A stretch of DNA of 13,198 bases. Source: Schaedlerella sp. (GTDB taxonomy: Bacteria; Bacillota; Clostridia; Lachnospirales; Lachnospiraceae). A model generated the notes under the pieces. That model made no database searches, was not told the origin of the DNA, and worked only from the letters and a program-made list of their open reading frames with translations. The stretch lies in assembly GCA_020024595.1 (NCBI GenBank), contig JAHHTO010000064.1, positions 1 to 13,198 on the forward strand. The letters run 5' to 3'. The number at the start of each line of letters is the position of its first letter. Position 1 is the first letter of the stretch. The position numbers and the translations under genes were made by a program. Positions 6,238 to 13,198 of the stretch are shown in pieces.

Positions 6238-7335
6238 TTACTTTTTCGCTTTCGTCCGTGGATAAGATGTTGTTCCACGGCTTACAATCCTTGGCTCATA
6301 CTCTATATGATAGATACTGACCGGCTCGATATCCGCATATTTCTTATCTCTGGTTTTTATCTTCTTCATGATAATGTCACAGGCATCTCTGCCCTTATAG
6401 ATTACAAAGTGTTCAATCGTGGTGAGCGATACCTTTCGCATCTTGGTAAAAAGTGTATTGTCACACCCCATCACCGACATATCTCCCGGTACTTTATATT
6501 TTGCATCATACAACGCATCCAGAATTCCAAATGCGATCATATCATTCAACCCGACGATTGCAGTCAGATCATGATGCTCTTGAAGCAGTTCTCCTGTCAG
6601 ATCATAGCCAATCCGATATTCCGAGTCGATCCCTGTCACATCTTCATCAATCGACTCATTGGCCGCTTTGATCACAACACGTTCTCCCAGCCCGGCTTCT
6701 CGAAATTCTTTCAAAAATCCTTCCACTCGTTTGGATCTCTGCTTTTGCCGTACGGTCAGTGGCGGTGCAATGTATGCCACATCCCTGTGTCCCAGTTTAA
6801 GAAGGTGTCTTGCCATAATCCGTCCCAACTTGGAATTATCCAGTTCCACTGCATCTACATCCAGACGTTCATTCTGATTATTGATAACTGCAAACGGAAT
6901 CTTTTGCGACAGTTCTTCAATCATTGGCAGAAAGACACGGCTTGGATTACACATATAGATGACCCCCTGAGGGTTCAAAGAGGAAAGCATCTTTAGATAC
7001 CGTTCTTCCAGTTCCAGACTCCTCTGCGTATTGCACACAAACACACCATATCCCTGCTCGATCGCACGGGATTCAATCCCCTGCAGAAGCATCACATAAT
7101 ACGGATTTGTCAGATTGGGACAAAATGCAACGAGCAGTTTTTCCTTTCTGCTTTCTCGGCAGGAACGGCGCTTCGGAAGCTCATACCCCAGCTCTTTCGC
7201 CGCAGTTTCTACTCTCTGAATCACGTCCTTTGAAAAGGATACATTATACTTTTTATTTAACACCATCGACACGGTCGTCTGTGAGACTCCGGCACGTTCT
7301 GCTACATCAGAAGACGTCACTTTCTTTCTGCTCAT
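6238..7335 (-). CDS. LacI-family transcriptional regulator
   Basis: A 365-residue regulator with the LacI-family layout: an N-terminal helix-turn-helix (about 6-27, SSDVAERAGVSQTTVSMVLN), then a periplasmic-binding-protein-like ligand domain from about 66. The ligand domain starts LLVAFCPNLTNPYYVMLLQG, and GHRDVAYI (about residues 182-189) and SVMGCDNT followed by LTTIEH are typical family signatures. The linker is unusual: after GYELP it reads KRRSCRESRKEK and lacks the A-x-x-L hinge helix, whose leucine normally intercalates at the operator centre. The gene starts 30 bases after recR with GAGGAA as a rather distant binding site, so it probably shares the pfk-dnaX-ybaB-recR transcript, although an internal promoter is not excluded. 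Its position directly before the pentose-phosphate operon makes that operon the leading candidate target. The effector is unknown; a sugar or sugar phosphate is usual for the family. Confidence 0.93.
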   Translation of the reverse strand: MSRKKVTSSDVAERAGVSQTTVSMVLNKKYNVSFSKDVIQRVETAAKELGYELPKRRSCRESRKEKLLVAFCPNLTNPYYVMLLQGIESRAIEQGYGVFVCNTQRSLELEERYLKMLSSLNPQGVIYMCNPSRVFLPMIEELSQKIPFAVINNQNERLDVDAVELDNSKLGRIMARHLLKLGHRDVAYIAPPLTVRQKQRSKRVEGFLKEFREAGLGERVVIKAANESIDEDVTGIDSEYRIGYDLTGELLQEHHDLTAIVGLNDMIAFGILDALYDAKYKVPGDMSVMGCDNTLFTKMRKVSLTTIEHFVIYKGRDACDIIMKKIKTRDKKYADIEPVSIYHIEYEPRIVSRGTTSYPRTKAKK

Positions 7336-7365
7336 GTCTTTCGCATTCCTCTTTTTCTCTTTCGG

Positions 7366-7962
7366 TTACAGTTCTGTACGCCCTTCCAGCGCCCGCAGAA
7401 GTGTCACCTCGTCAATATATTCCAGATCCCCGCCTACCGGTACTCCGCTAGCAATCCGGCTGACCTTGATTCCTGCCGGTTTGATCAGCTTGCTGATGTA
7501 CATTGCCGTTGTTTCCCCTTCCAGACTGGAGTTGGTCGCAATGATCACCTCATTTACATCTCCCTGCAGGCGTTCCATCAGTTCCTTCAAACGGATATCT
7601 CCCGGTCCGATTCCTAGCATTGGGGAAATCGCTCCGTGCAGAACATGGTAAACACCGTTGTATTTTCCGGTCTTTTCATACGCTGCCAGGTCTCTCGGTG
7701 TTTCCACCACCATAATCGTCTTCTGATCTCGCTCTGAATTCTTACAGATCGGACAGAGTTCTTGATCTGTCAGCGTACAGCACTGCGCACAATATCGGAC
7801 ATTGTTACGCGCATCCACCATCGTCTGCGCCAGATGCTCCACCTGCTCCTTCGGCATATTGATCAGATGAAACGCCAGACGTTGGGCAGACTTTGCGCCA
7901 ATCCCCGGCAGTCTCGAAAGTTCTTCAATCAACCGACTGATTTGATGACTGTAGTACTCCAT
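7366..7962 (-). CDS. recR: Recombination mediator protein RecR
   Basis: At 198 residues this has the normal RecR length and domain order. It contains an N-terminal helix-hairpin-helix (about 8-30, SRLPGIGAKSAQRLAF) for DNA binding. A four-cysteine zinc site follows (Cys58, Cys61 or Cys62, Cys70, Cys73). A TOPRIM domain runs from about 81, with the acidic residue in VVETP (Glu87) and a NSSLEGE segment at 144-150. The C-terminal SGVPVGGDLEYIDEVTL (172-188) is the strongly conserved Walker-B-like tail of RecR. With RecF/RecO it loads RecA onto SSB-coated single-stranded DNA in gap and break repair. The ATG at 7962 has AGGAG upstream, 30 bases after ybaB, in the dnaX-ybaB-recR arrangement found widely in bacteria. 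Confidence 0.98.
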   Translation of the reverse strand: MEYYSHQISRLIEELSRLPGIGAKSAQRLAFHLINMPKEQVEHLAQTMVDARNNVRYCAQCCTLTDQELCPICKNSERDQKTIMVVETPRDLAAYEKTGKYNGVYHVLHGAISPMLGIGPGDIRLKELMERLQGDVNEVIIATNSSLEGETTAMYISKLIKPAGIKVSRIASGVPVGGDLEYIDEVTLLRALEGRTEL

Positions 7963-7992
7963 TTCATTACTCCTAATCCTTTCCGTCGAATG

Positions 7993-8346
7993 TTAGAACA
8001 TCCCTCCGCCGAAGCCGCCCATGCCGCCTGTCAGCTTGGACATTGCCGCACCGGATTCTTCGTCTACCTTACGAAGTGCCTCATTGGTCGCTGCTACGAT
8101 CAAATCTTCCAGCATCTCGATATCATCTGGATCTACCACTTCTTCATCCAGCTTTACTTTCAGGACTTCTCGCTTACCGGACACAGTTACTTCCACAGCT
8201 CCACCGCCTGCTGCTGCGGTAAACTCTTTGCTCTCCATCTCTTTTGCCTGTTCTTCCATCTGACGCTGCATCTTCTGTGCCTGTTTCATCAGATTTGCCA
8301 TATTTCCCGGCATTCCTCCACCCGGGAATCCTCCACGTTTTGCCAT
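7993..8346 (-). CDS. YbaB/EbfC nucleoid-associated protein
   Basis: A small DNA-binding protein of the YbaB/EbfC family, 117 residues from the ATG at 8346. An in-frame ATG two codons earlier exists, but the GGAGG site would then be only one base away, so the internal start is preferred. The N- and C-termini are Gly/Phe/Met-rich (FPGGGMPGNM and GGMGGFGGGMF), as is common in Firmicutes members. The middle contains the family core: a long helix (LMKQAQKMQRQMEEQ), the beta strands around GAVEVTVSGKREVLKVKL, and the acidic DPDDIEMLEDLIVAA segment. Homologues form tweezer-like dimers that bind nucleoid DNA. The frame lies between dnaX and recR with nearly no gap, the classical setting of this gene. 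Confidence 0.95.
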   Translation of the reverse strand: MAKRGGFPGGGMPGNMANLMKQAQKMQRQMEEQAKEMESKEFTAAAGGGAVEVTVSGKREVLKVKLDEEVVDPDDIEMLEDLIVAATNEALRKVDEESGAAMSKLTGGMGGFGGGMF

Positions 8347-8348
8347 AA

Positions 8349-9959
8349 TCATCCCTCCACTGTTATTTCCATATTAATGACACTTTCCATGTATCGTTCC
8401 AAATCTACAAATGTATCTTCAAAACGGCGGCCATCTTCGACCTGTCGGACTTCTACTTCAACTTTCTTGCCAATTCGCTTCTCAATCAATGCTTCCAGTT
8501 CTTCTTTGTGGTCCTCTCGTCCAACAATGGAAGCACCCATTCCATCCGGCAGGACTACCATCAGTCTATTGTCGCCGCCCAGACTCAAGCGTGCTTTCTT
8601 TAGGTAGGTTCGTACTGGTCCCGCTGTTTCATCTGCAATGGAGCGGAAATTCTTCACCACTTCCTGCACCTCTTCGGGAATTGCAGGCGGCACTTCTAAT
8701 TTCTGTGAAACCGGCTCTTTTGCCGAGCCCTCTGTTCCTTGCATTGTGCCTGCCAGACCACTGCCCCTGTCAGCCCCCACGTCTGCCTGTGGCATTATCG
8801 CCAGACCATTCTCAATCTTCTCTTCCACTGCACGGATTCTGTCCAATAGTGCATCCTGCGTCACTTCCATCGCCGGAGTACACAGCTTGATCAATGCCAC
8901 TTCCAGTAAGACTCTCTTCTGGGTCGCGTATTTCAGCTGATTGGATAATTCCGAAAAGATACGGATATACCGGAGCAGCATATCGACTTCCAGCATCTGT
9001 GCCTCTTCCTTTAGCTGCGCCAGATTCTCACTTGATACATCCAGAACATCCTCTATACTATCAGACGTTTTTACTAAAAGCAAGTTCCGAAGATACCAGG
9101 TAAAATCTACTGCCAGTTGTGTTAGCTCTCTTCCCTGCATGACCAATTCTTCTACTGTATCCAGCACCGCCGGCACGTCCCTCGCAATGATACTGCGCAG
9201 CAGCCTGCTAAACACATCTGTGTCAACCGCTCCCAACACTTCCAGTACATTATCATAGGTCAGTTTCTGCCCCAGATAAAATGCAATACACTGATCTAGA
9301 AGACTCAAAGCATCTCGCATGGAACCGTCTGCCGCCTTTGCAATGTAGCGAATGGCTTTTTCCTCCACCTCCACCTGTTCTACGGTCATCAGTTCTTGCA
9401 GACGCGCTGCAATGGTATCAATGGTGATCCGCTTAAAATCATAATGCTGACATCTGGATAAAATGGTAATCGGAATCTTATGAACTTCCGTTGTCGCCAG
9501 AATAAAGATGACATACTCCGGCGGCTCTTCCAGCGTTTTCAAAAGTGCATTAAATGCACCGATTGACAACATATGCACCTCATCAATGATATATACCTTA
9601 TATCTGCCTTCCGTCGGGCGGTAAGCGACTTCCTCGCGAATCTCACGAATATTGTCTACCCCGTTGTTAGACGCAGCATCAATCTCGATGACATTCATCG
9701 ATGTTCCTGCTGCAATCGAACGGCACATGGCGCACTCTCCACAAGGACTCCCACCCACCGGATGTTCGCAGTTGACTGCCTTTGCAAATATTTTTGCCAC
9801 AGTAGTCTTACCCGTTCCCCGGGTTCCACAGAACAGATAGGCATGCCCGATCCGGTTTGCCTGAATCTGGTTCTGCAATGTTGTAATAATATGTTCCTGT
9901 CCTTTGACATCCTCAAATGCTGTCGGACGGAACTTTCTGTATAATGCCGTATATGACAT
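8349..9959 (-). CDS. dnaX: DNA polymerase III subunit gamma/tau
   Basis: This 536-residue clamp-loader ATPase loads the sliding clamp and links leading- and lagging-strand polymerases. The AAA+ domain has Walker A GTRGTGKT (45-52), a four-cysteine zinc motif (Cys64, Cys73, Cys76, Cys79), Walker B IIDEVH (124-129), sensor ATTE (155-158) and the SRC arginine finger (168-170). A collar domain III extends to roughly residue 365, followed by a Gly/Ala-rich linker and a C-terminal domain from about 425 that would correspond to the tau-specific part. I see no A-rich slippery stretch with a following stop, so a programmed frameshift producing gamma is not evident. The ATG lies three bases after the phosphofructokinase stop, and its GAGGAG site lies in the end of that gene. 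The gene overlaps the start region of ybaB. Confidence 0.98.
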   Translation of the reverse strand: MSYTALYRKFRPTAFEDVKGQEHIITTLQNQIQANRIGHAYLFCGTRGTGKTTVAKIFAKAVNCEHPVGGSPCGECAMCRSIAAGTSMNVIEIDAASNNGVDNIREIREEVAYRPTEGRYKVYIIDEVHMLSIGAFNALLKTLEEPPEYVIFILATTEVHKIPITILSRCQHYDFKRITIDTIAARLQELMTVEQVEVEEKAIRYIAKAADGSMRDALSLLDQCIAFYLGQKLTYDNVLEVLGAVDTDVFSRLLRSIIARDVPAVLDTVEELVMQGRELTQLAVDFTWYLRNLLLVKTSDSIEDVLDVSSENLAQLKEEAQMLEVDMLLRYIRIFSELSNQLKYATQKRVLLEVALIKLCTPAMEVTQDALLDRIRAVEEKIENGLAIMPQADVGADRGSGLAGTMQGTEGSAKEPVSQKLEVPPAIPEEVQEVVKNFRSIADETAGPVRTYLKKARLSLGGDNRLMVVLPDGMGASIVGREDHKEELEALIEKRIGKKVEVEVRQVEDGRRFEDTFVDLERYMESVINMEITVEG

Positions 9960-9962
9960 AAA

Positions 9963-11060
9963 CTACTCCTCTTGTTTCTTTTTCGTTTTCTCTCCAAAGC
10001 TGATCCCAAGCATTTTTGCCTCTTTGATCAAACTACAATTTGGATCCACATATTTTAACTTGCCCGCAACTTCTTTAAGCGGTACTGCGACTGTCTCGTT
10101 ATTGATCATCGCAACCATATAACCGTACTGCTCATTCAGAATCAACTCTGCTGCCTTAGCTCCCACTCTGGAAGAAAATACTCGGTCATACGGACACGGG
10201 GAACCACCTCTTTGGGTATGTCCCGGAACCGTGATTCGCACTTCCTTGTCTGTTTTCGCCTGAATCTGTTCTGCCAGTTCATAAGCAATTGATGGATATT
10301 TTCTCTTCTCCATCTTCTCTTTATACTCTTTCTTCTTTAGCTTCGCATCTTCTTTGGAAATCGCTCCCTCTGCCACCGCAAGAATGGTAAATGCTTTCCC
10401 TACATCCGTCCGCTTCTGGATCACTTCTGCAATTGCATCAATGTCATATGGAATCTCCGGAAGCAGAATGATATCTGCGCCCCCTGCAATTCCTGCATGT
10501 AATGTCACATGCCCTACCTTATGTCCCATTACTTCTATAATAAACACACGGCTGTGAGAAGTTGCTGTCGTATGAATCCGGTCAATAGTATCGGTCGCAA
10601 TATCTACCGCACTTTGGAATCCGAATGTCATGTCTGTTCCCCACAAATCATTATCAATGGTCTTCGGAAGGGTAATCACATTCAGCCCTTCTTCCCGAAG
10701 CAGGTTAGCTGTCTTATGGGTTCCGTTTCCTCCTAGAATCACAAGACAGTTCAGACTCAGTTTGTGGTATGTATGCTTCATTGCCTCCACTTTGTCGATT
10801 CCGTCCTTATCCGGTACACGCATCAGTTTGAACGGCTGCCTGGACGTTCCTAAAATGGTGCCTCCTCTGGTCAGAATGCCGGAAAAATCTTTTGATGTCA
10901 GCATCTTGAAATCCCCATAAATCAGTCCTTTATATCCGTCCTGAAATCCAAAAATCTCCACATCTTCCCTCTTGGAACAAATCCCTTTTACCACACCACG
11001 CATTGCCGCATTCAACGCCTGACAGTCTCCGCCGCTTGTCAACATACCAATTCGTAACAT
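9963..11060 (-). CDS. 6-phosphofructokinase (group III-like, ATP or mixed phosphoryl donor)
   Basis: A 365-residue phosphofructokinase that phosphorylates fructose 6-phosphate at C1 in glycolysis. Motifs are TSGGDCQALNAA (8-19), the nucleotide loop LGGNGT (109-114), PKTIDND with the catalytic Asp136 (132-138), MGH (178-180) and GHTQRGGSP (280-288). Donor-determining positions are mixed. The residue equivalent to E. coli Gly104 is Gly113 (ATP-type), while Lys133 takes the position of Gly124 (a lysine in PPi-type enzymes). The usual Asp103 is Asn112. This pattern resembles the group III or mixed PFK clade, in which several members use ATP. A lysine-rich stretch (240-254) is an apparent insertion relative to the short bacterial PfkA. 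The ATG at 11060 follows AGGAGG, downstream of the promoter at 11100-11127, and the gene directly precedes dnaX. Confidence 0.93.
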   Translation of the reverse strand: MLRIGMLTSGGDCQALNAAMRGVVKGICSKREDVEIFGFQDGYKGLIYGDFKMLTSKDFSGILTRGGTILGTSRQPFKLMRVPDKDGIDKVEAMKHTYHKLSLNCLVILGGNGTHKTANLLREEGLNVITLPKTIDNDLWGTDMTFGFQSAVDIATDTIDRIHTTATSHSRVFIIEVMGHKVGHVTLHAGIAGGADIILLPEIPYDIDAIAEVIQKRTDVGKAFTILAVAEGAISKEDAKLKKKEYKEKMEKRKYPSIAYELAEQIQAKTDKEVRITVPGHTQRGGSPCPYDRVFSSRVGAKAAELILNEQYGYMVAMINNETVAVPLKEVAGKLKYVDPNCSLIKEAKMLGISFGEKTKKKQEE

Positions 11061-11099
11061 CTGGTGATTCCTCCTTTCACTTCCCTACGATCATGGCTT

Positions 11100-11127
11100 A
11101 TTTTAACATATATTTTTTTAAATTCAA
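11100..11127 (-). promoter_or_regulatory. Promoter of the pfk-dnaX-ybaB-recR-lacI operon
   Basis: TTGAAT (11122-11127) and TAAAAT (11100-11105) on the minus strand lie 16 bases apart, with a TG one base before the -10 (extended -10). Expected start near 11093 gives a leader of about 30 bases to the pfk ATG. The region is AT-rich, but position and spacing suit the gene. The sequence between this promoter and the hairpin at 11295 holds nothing else I can support. Confidence 0.65.
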
Positions 11128-11294
11128 AGATTCTCTTGCTTAAGTTCCATTCCTTTTTATGTAATAAGTAAAAATATTGTTCCTCCATGCCCATTCTGCC
11201 ACAGTTCCTGTCATTCTCGAAATTTTTAATAGGATTGTTCTCCAAATAACCTATCTTCATAACAAAATCAAAAAAATTTGAAGGATAAACAGAG

Positions 11295-11363
11295 AAAAAG
11301 AAGAATCTCCTAAAAACTATCAAGTGCAAAAAGCACCGATTTTCATAGGAGATTCTTCTTTTT
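11295..11363. terminator. Long perfect hairpin, probable bidirectional terminator
   Basis: An 18-bp perfect stem pairs 11295-11312 with 11346-11363, AT-rich at the base with a TAGGAGATTC core. The base of the stem is A5/T5, so both strands carry a T-run at the 3' end of the hairpin. Inside, AAAA (11313-11316) can pair with TTTT (11340-11343), and a small GTGC/GCAC hairpin with a five-A loop (11324-11336) crowns it. It lies between the amidohydrolase stop and the pfk promoter. Termination of the kdgT-type operon is the simplest role, but the stem is longer than usual. Confidence 0.7.
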
Positions 11364-11389
11364 AATATTTAGTGACTAAAGTTTACTAT

Positions 11390-11416
11390 TACCCAACAAT
11401 CACTTAGTGATGGGTA
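11390..11416. repeat. Small inverted repeat after the amidohydrolase gene
   Basis: ATCACT and AGTGAT (11399-11404, 11406-11411) pair around one base. TACCC and GGGTA (11390-11394, 11412-11416) extend the stem with a four-base bulge. It begins about 12 bases after the stop codon and has no T-run, so it may protect the 3' end or act together with the long hairpin next to it. Confidence 0.4.
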
Positions 11417-11427
11417 GCGTATGATTA

Positions 11428-12594
11428 TTATTTTACACTTACAATCTGATTGCCATCTTGATATACCGCTTTCACACGTTTCAGTGCAGTAATATCATCT
11501 AATGGATTACCATCAACCGCCAAAATATCTGCTTCCATTCCTACACATATGGAACCTGTCTTGTTTGATACACCGCATAGTTTAGCTGCATTTACTGTCA
11601 CACCTGCAAGAACATCATGATTAGAAGCTCCCAACTCATTAATATATTTTGCTTCCTGTGCAAGCCCCTGATGAATACCATCTGTTCCAATCCCAAACTT
11701 TAATCCTCCAGAAATAGCACCTCTTAGACAATTACAAATTATTTCTTTTTCTTTTAGACTTCCTTCTCTATCTTTTGGCGAAAACTTAAACAATAAATCA
11801 TCATTCAACGCATAACTTGGAGTATATACAACCCAGCGACCTGCTTCACCGACTTTTTCTACTTGTCTTTCTGTAATATAATATACATGTTCAAGACAGT
11901 CAATCCCTGCATCAAGGCAATCATCTAACCCCTGTCCTCCAGAACAATGACATGCTGTTGTAATCCCAACACTTCTCGCTTCTTGCACAACTGCTCTTAA
12001 TTCTTCTGGACTTATAAAATGATAAATAAATGGTGTTGCATTGATTACTTTTGTCATAAAAACCTTTAAGAAATCTACACCGTGTGCAATATTTTCTCTG
12101 GCTGCTTTACGAAACTGTTCAGGTCCATCGAACGGCATTCCAACATATCCGTGGCCATGAGACGCTCGCATTCCGATTCCACTTACAACAAGTTTGGGGC
12201 CAATAATACGCCCTTCTTTTTGTGCTTTTTTACATGTTACGTCTATATAAAATCTATCACCAAGACATCTTGCTGTTGTAACTCCTGATACTAAATCATC
12301 TTTCATAGTTTTAATTGCTCGAAGAGTTTGTTCACATTCACAATCATTCATCTTTAAAAGATGATTTTCTAGTCTTGTATCCAAAGCAAGATGATTATGA
12401 CAATCAATCATTCCAGGCATCAAAGTCGCATCACCATAATCAATCACATAATCTTTCATTGCTTCTGGTATTTGATTGAAATCATCATATATTTCTGTAA
12501 TTTTGCTGTTTTCTATTTTAATTGCCGCATCTTTTTTTACTTCCAGTTCTTGACCTGTGATTACATATTTTGCCTTTAAAATTTTATCTTCCAT
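11428..12594 (-). CDS. Metal-dependent amidohydrolase (imidazolonepropionase-like)
   Basis: A 388-residue member of the amidohydrolase superfamily, closest by eye to imidazolonepropionase-like and prolidase-like hydrolases. I start at the ATG at 12594, which has AGAGGA six bases upstream. An in-frame ATG 18 bases earlier has no binding site. Metal ligands are H-x-H in DCHNHL (His66 and His68), Lys177 in FLKVF as likely carboxylated bridging lysine, His216 (ACHCSG), His236 (CLEHV) and Asp305 (GIGTDG). The terminal segments (about 1-60 and 345-388) form the small beta-sandwich typical of the superfamily. The protein is probably cytoplasmic with two metals. The specific substrate is not identifiable. 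It follows a permease gene at 34 bases, so the pair probably imports and hydrolyses one compound, for example an N-acyl or cyclic carboxylate; that is inference. Confidence 0.9.
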   Translation of the reverse strand: MEDKILKAKYVITGQELEVKKDAAIKIENSKITEIYDDFNQIPEAMKDYVIDYGDATLMPGMIDCHNHLALDTRLENHLLKMNDCECEQTLRAIKTMKDDLVSGVTTARCLGDRFYIDVTCKKAQKEGRIIGPKLVVSGIGMRASHGHGYVGMPFDGPEQFRKAARENIAHGVDFLKVFMTKVINATPFIYHFISPEELRAVVQEARSVGITTACHCSGGQGLDDCLDAGIDCLEHVYYITERQVEKVGEAGRWVVYTPSYALNDDLLFKFSPKDREGSLKEKEIICNCLRGAISGGLKFGIGTDGIHQGLAQEAKYINELGASNHDVLAGVTVNAAKLCGVSNKTGSICVGMEADILAVDGNPLDDITALKRVKAVYQDGNQIVSVK

Positions 12595-12628
12595 AGTATT
12601 TCCTCTTTTCATTAGAAGTTATTGGTTT

Positions 12629-13198
12629 CTACTCTGTTTTCTTTGTATTGTTTAACTTTTTTTCTGCTCTTCGACTAACAAATCCTGTTAGAATTGGTGT
12701 CAGAATTGCTGTAATAACAACCGCTGCAGCCGTTTGAGCAGTAGCAGCTTCAACATATGGTTCCAAGGTTGGATCTACCATTGCCACAGATGCCGGCGTT
12801 GCTACTGCATTTCCTCCTACTGTTCCGATTGCCATTCCCATTGGATCTGGTTTTTTCCGAATAGCGCTATAAATAATATATGTCAATACACCTGTTGACA
12901 ATACCGTAATCAATCCAAGCAGAATTCCTGGTACACCAGCTTTAGCAATTGTAACAAGACTCATATTTGCACCAAATACAAAACCATTTATCGGAAGAAT
13001 CATATTCAAACCTTTTCCAAGCAAATCTCTAAAATCAGGATCAAGATTGCCTAAAATCATACCAATAATCAATGGAATAATTGCTGCTACAATTGACATT
13101 ACCGGAATAGATGCCAACCCCGTTGTCCCTAATGCAATCATTGTCAAAAATGGACCATCATTCAACGATAATACCGCAATTGCTCCCATATCTGTATC
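12629..13198 (-). CDS. 2-keto-3-deoxygluconate permease family transporter, N-terminal part beyond window
   Basis: The last 189 residues of a membrane permease of the KdgT family. The frame remains open to the window edge, and the residues before the internal Met also fit the family. The visible signature GAIAVLSLNDGPFLTMIALG is characteristic of KdgT, as are IIPLIIGMILGNLDPDFR and GGNAVATPASVAMVDP. Four or five hydrophobic segments can be seen (about 14-55, 66-86, 90-110, 150-175 of the visible part) and a basic C-terminal tail follows. KdgT imports 2-keto-3-deoxygluconate with protons in pectin users. The partner here is an amidohydrolase rather than a KDG kinase or aldolase, so the real substrate may be another small carboxylate. 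A complete protein would be about 310-330 residues, so roughly 40 percent is missing. Confidence 0.9.
   Translation of the reverse strand, partial: DTDMGAIAVLSLNDGPFLTMIALGTTGLASIPVMSIVAAIIPLIIGMILGNLDPDFRDLLGKGLNMILPINGFVFGANMSLVTIAKAGVPGILLGLITVLSTGVLTYIIYSAIRKKPDPMGMAIGTVGGNAVATPASVAMVDPTLEPYVEAATAQTAAAVVITAILTPILTGFVSRRAEKKLNNTKKTE

Noticed and set aside
5964..6240. Catabolite-responsive element (CcpA site) before tal
   Set aside because: The closest match near 6220-6235 has its CG offset by one base and the right half-site is missing.
6307..6996. 229-codon plus-strand open frame within the LacI-family gene
   Set aside because: Antisense to a clear regulator gene; no family features.
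7762..8607. 281-codon plus-strand open frame across recR, ybaB and dnaX
   Set aside because: It spans the ends of three strongly supported minus-strand genes, and its composition is that of an antisense shadow.
8349..9959. Programmed frameshift in dnaX giving a short gamma form
   Set aside because: No A-rich slippery heptamer with a nearby stop was found in the relevant part of the gene.
11039..11329. 96-codon minus-strand open frame upstream of pfk
   Set aside because: It overlaps the pfk start, the pfk promoter and part of the terminator hairpin, and has no ribosome binding site or recognisable domain.

Overview
The window looks like a chromosomal segment of a Gram-positive Clostridia member, most likely Lachnospiraceae. 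The grounds are moderate GC, AGGAGG-type ribosome binding sites, TTGACA/TATAAT promoters, a transketolase split into two subunits, and a pfk-dnaX-ybaB-recR order. This placement is inferred from gene content only. All convincing genes lie on the minus strand, so transcription runs from high to low coordinates. No tRNA, rRNA, CRISPR array or intact insertion sequence was seen.

Right end (13198 to 11290): the end of a 2-keto-3-deoxygluconate-type permease gene, cut by the window edge, is followed 34 bases later by a metal-dependent amidohydrolase. The pair probably forms an operon for uptake and hydrolysis of a small organic acid or peptide-like compound. Two hairpins follow, one with an 18-bp perfect stem.

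Centre right (11127 to 6238): an extended -10 promoter drives 6-phosphofructokinase, dnaX (DNA polymerase III gamma/tau), ybaB/ebfC (nucleoid protein), recR (recombination mediator) and a LacI-family regulator, all with overlapping or near-contiguous ends. This joins a key glycolytic enzyme to replication and repair genes.

Centre left (6237 to 3465): a leader with regularly spaced AT palindromes and a strong TTGACC-17-TATAAT promoter precedes a non-oxidative pentose-phosphate operon of transaldolase (fsa/talC type) and split transketolase N and C subunits. A strong intrinsic terminator ends it. The LacI-family regulator beside it is the obvious candidate regulator.

Left (3464 to 1): a two-gene AbiE-type abortive-infection/toxin-antitoxin module (AbiEi antitoxin, AbiEii nucleotidyltransferase toxin) has its own promoter overlapped by a perfect 8-bp inverted repeat. 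Next is an AT-rich stretch of about 970 bases without a conventional gene. It nevertheless holds a near-consensus promoter, a perfect AAGGAGGT ribosome binding site before a 30-codon cysteine-containing ORF, paired repeats and an intrinsic terminator. It is the least explained part of the window. A separate consensus promoter, overlapping that terminator, then drives a TPR-like protein gene that runs off the left edge.
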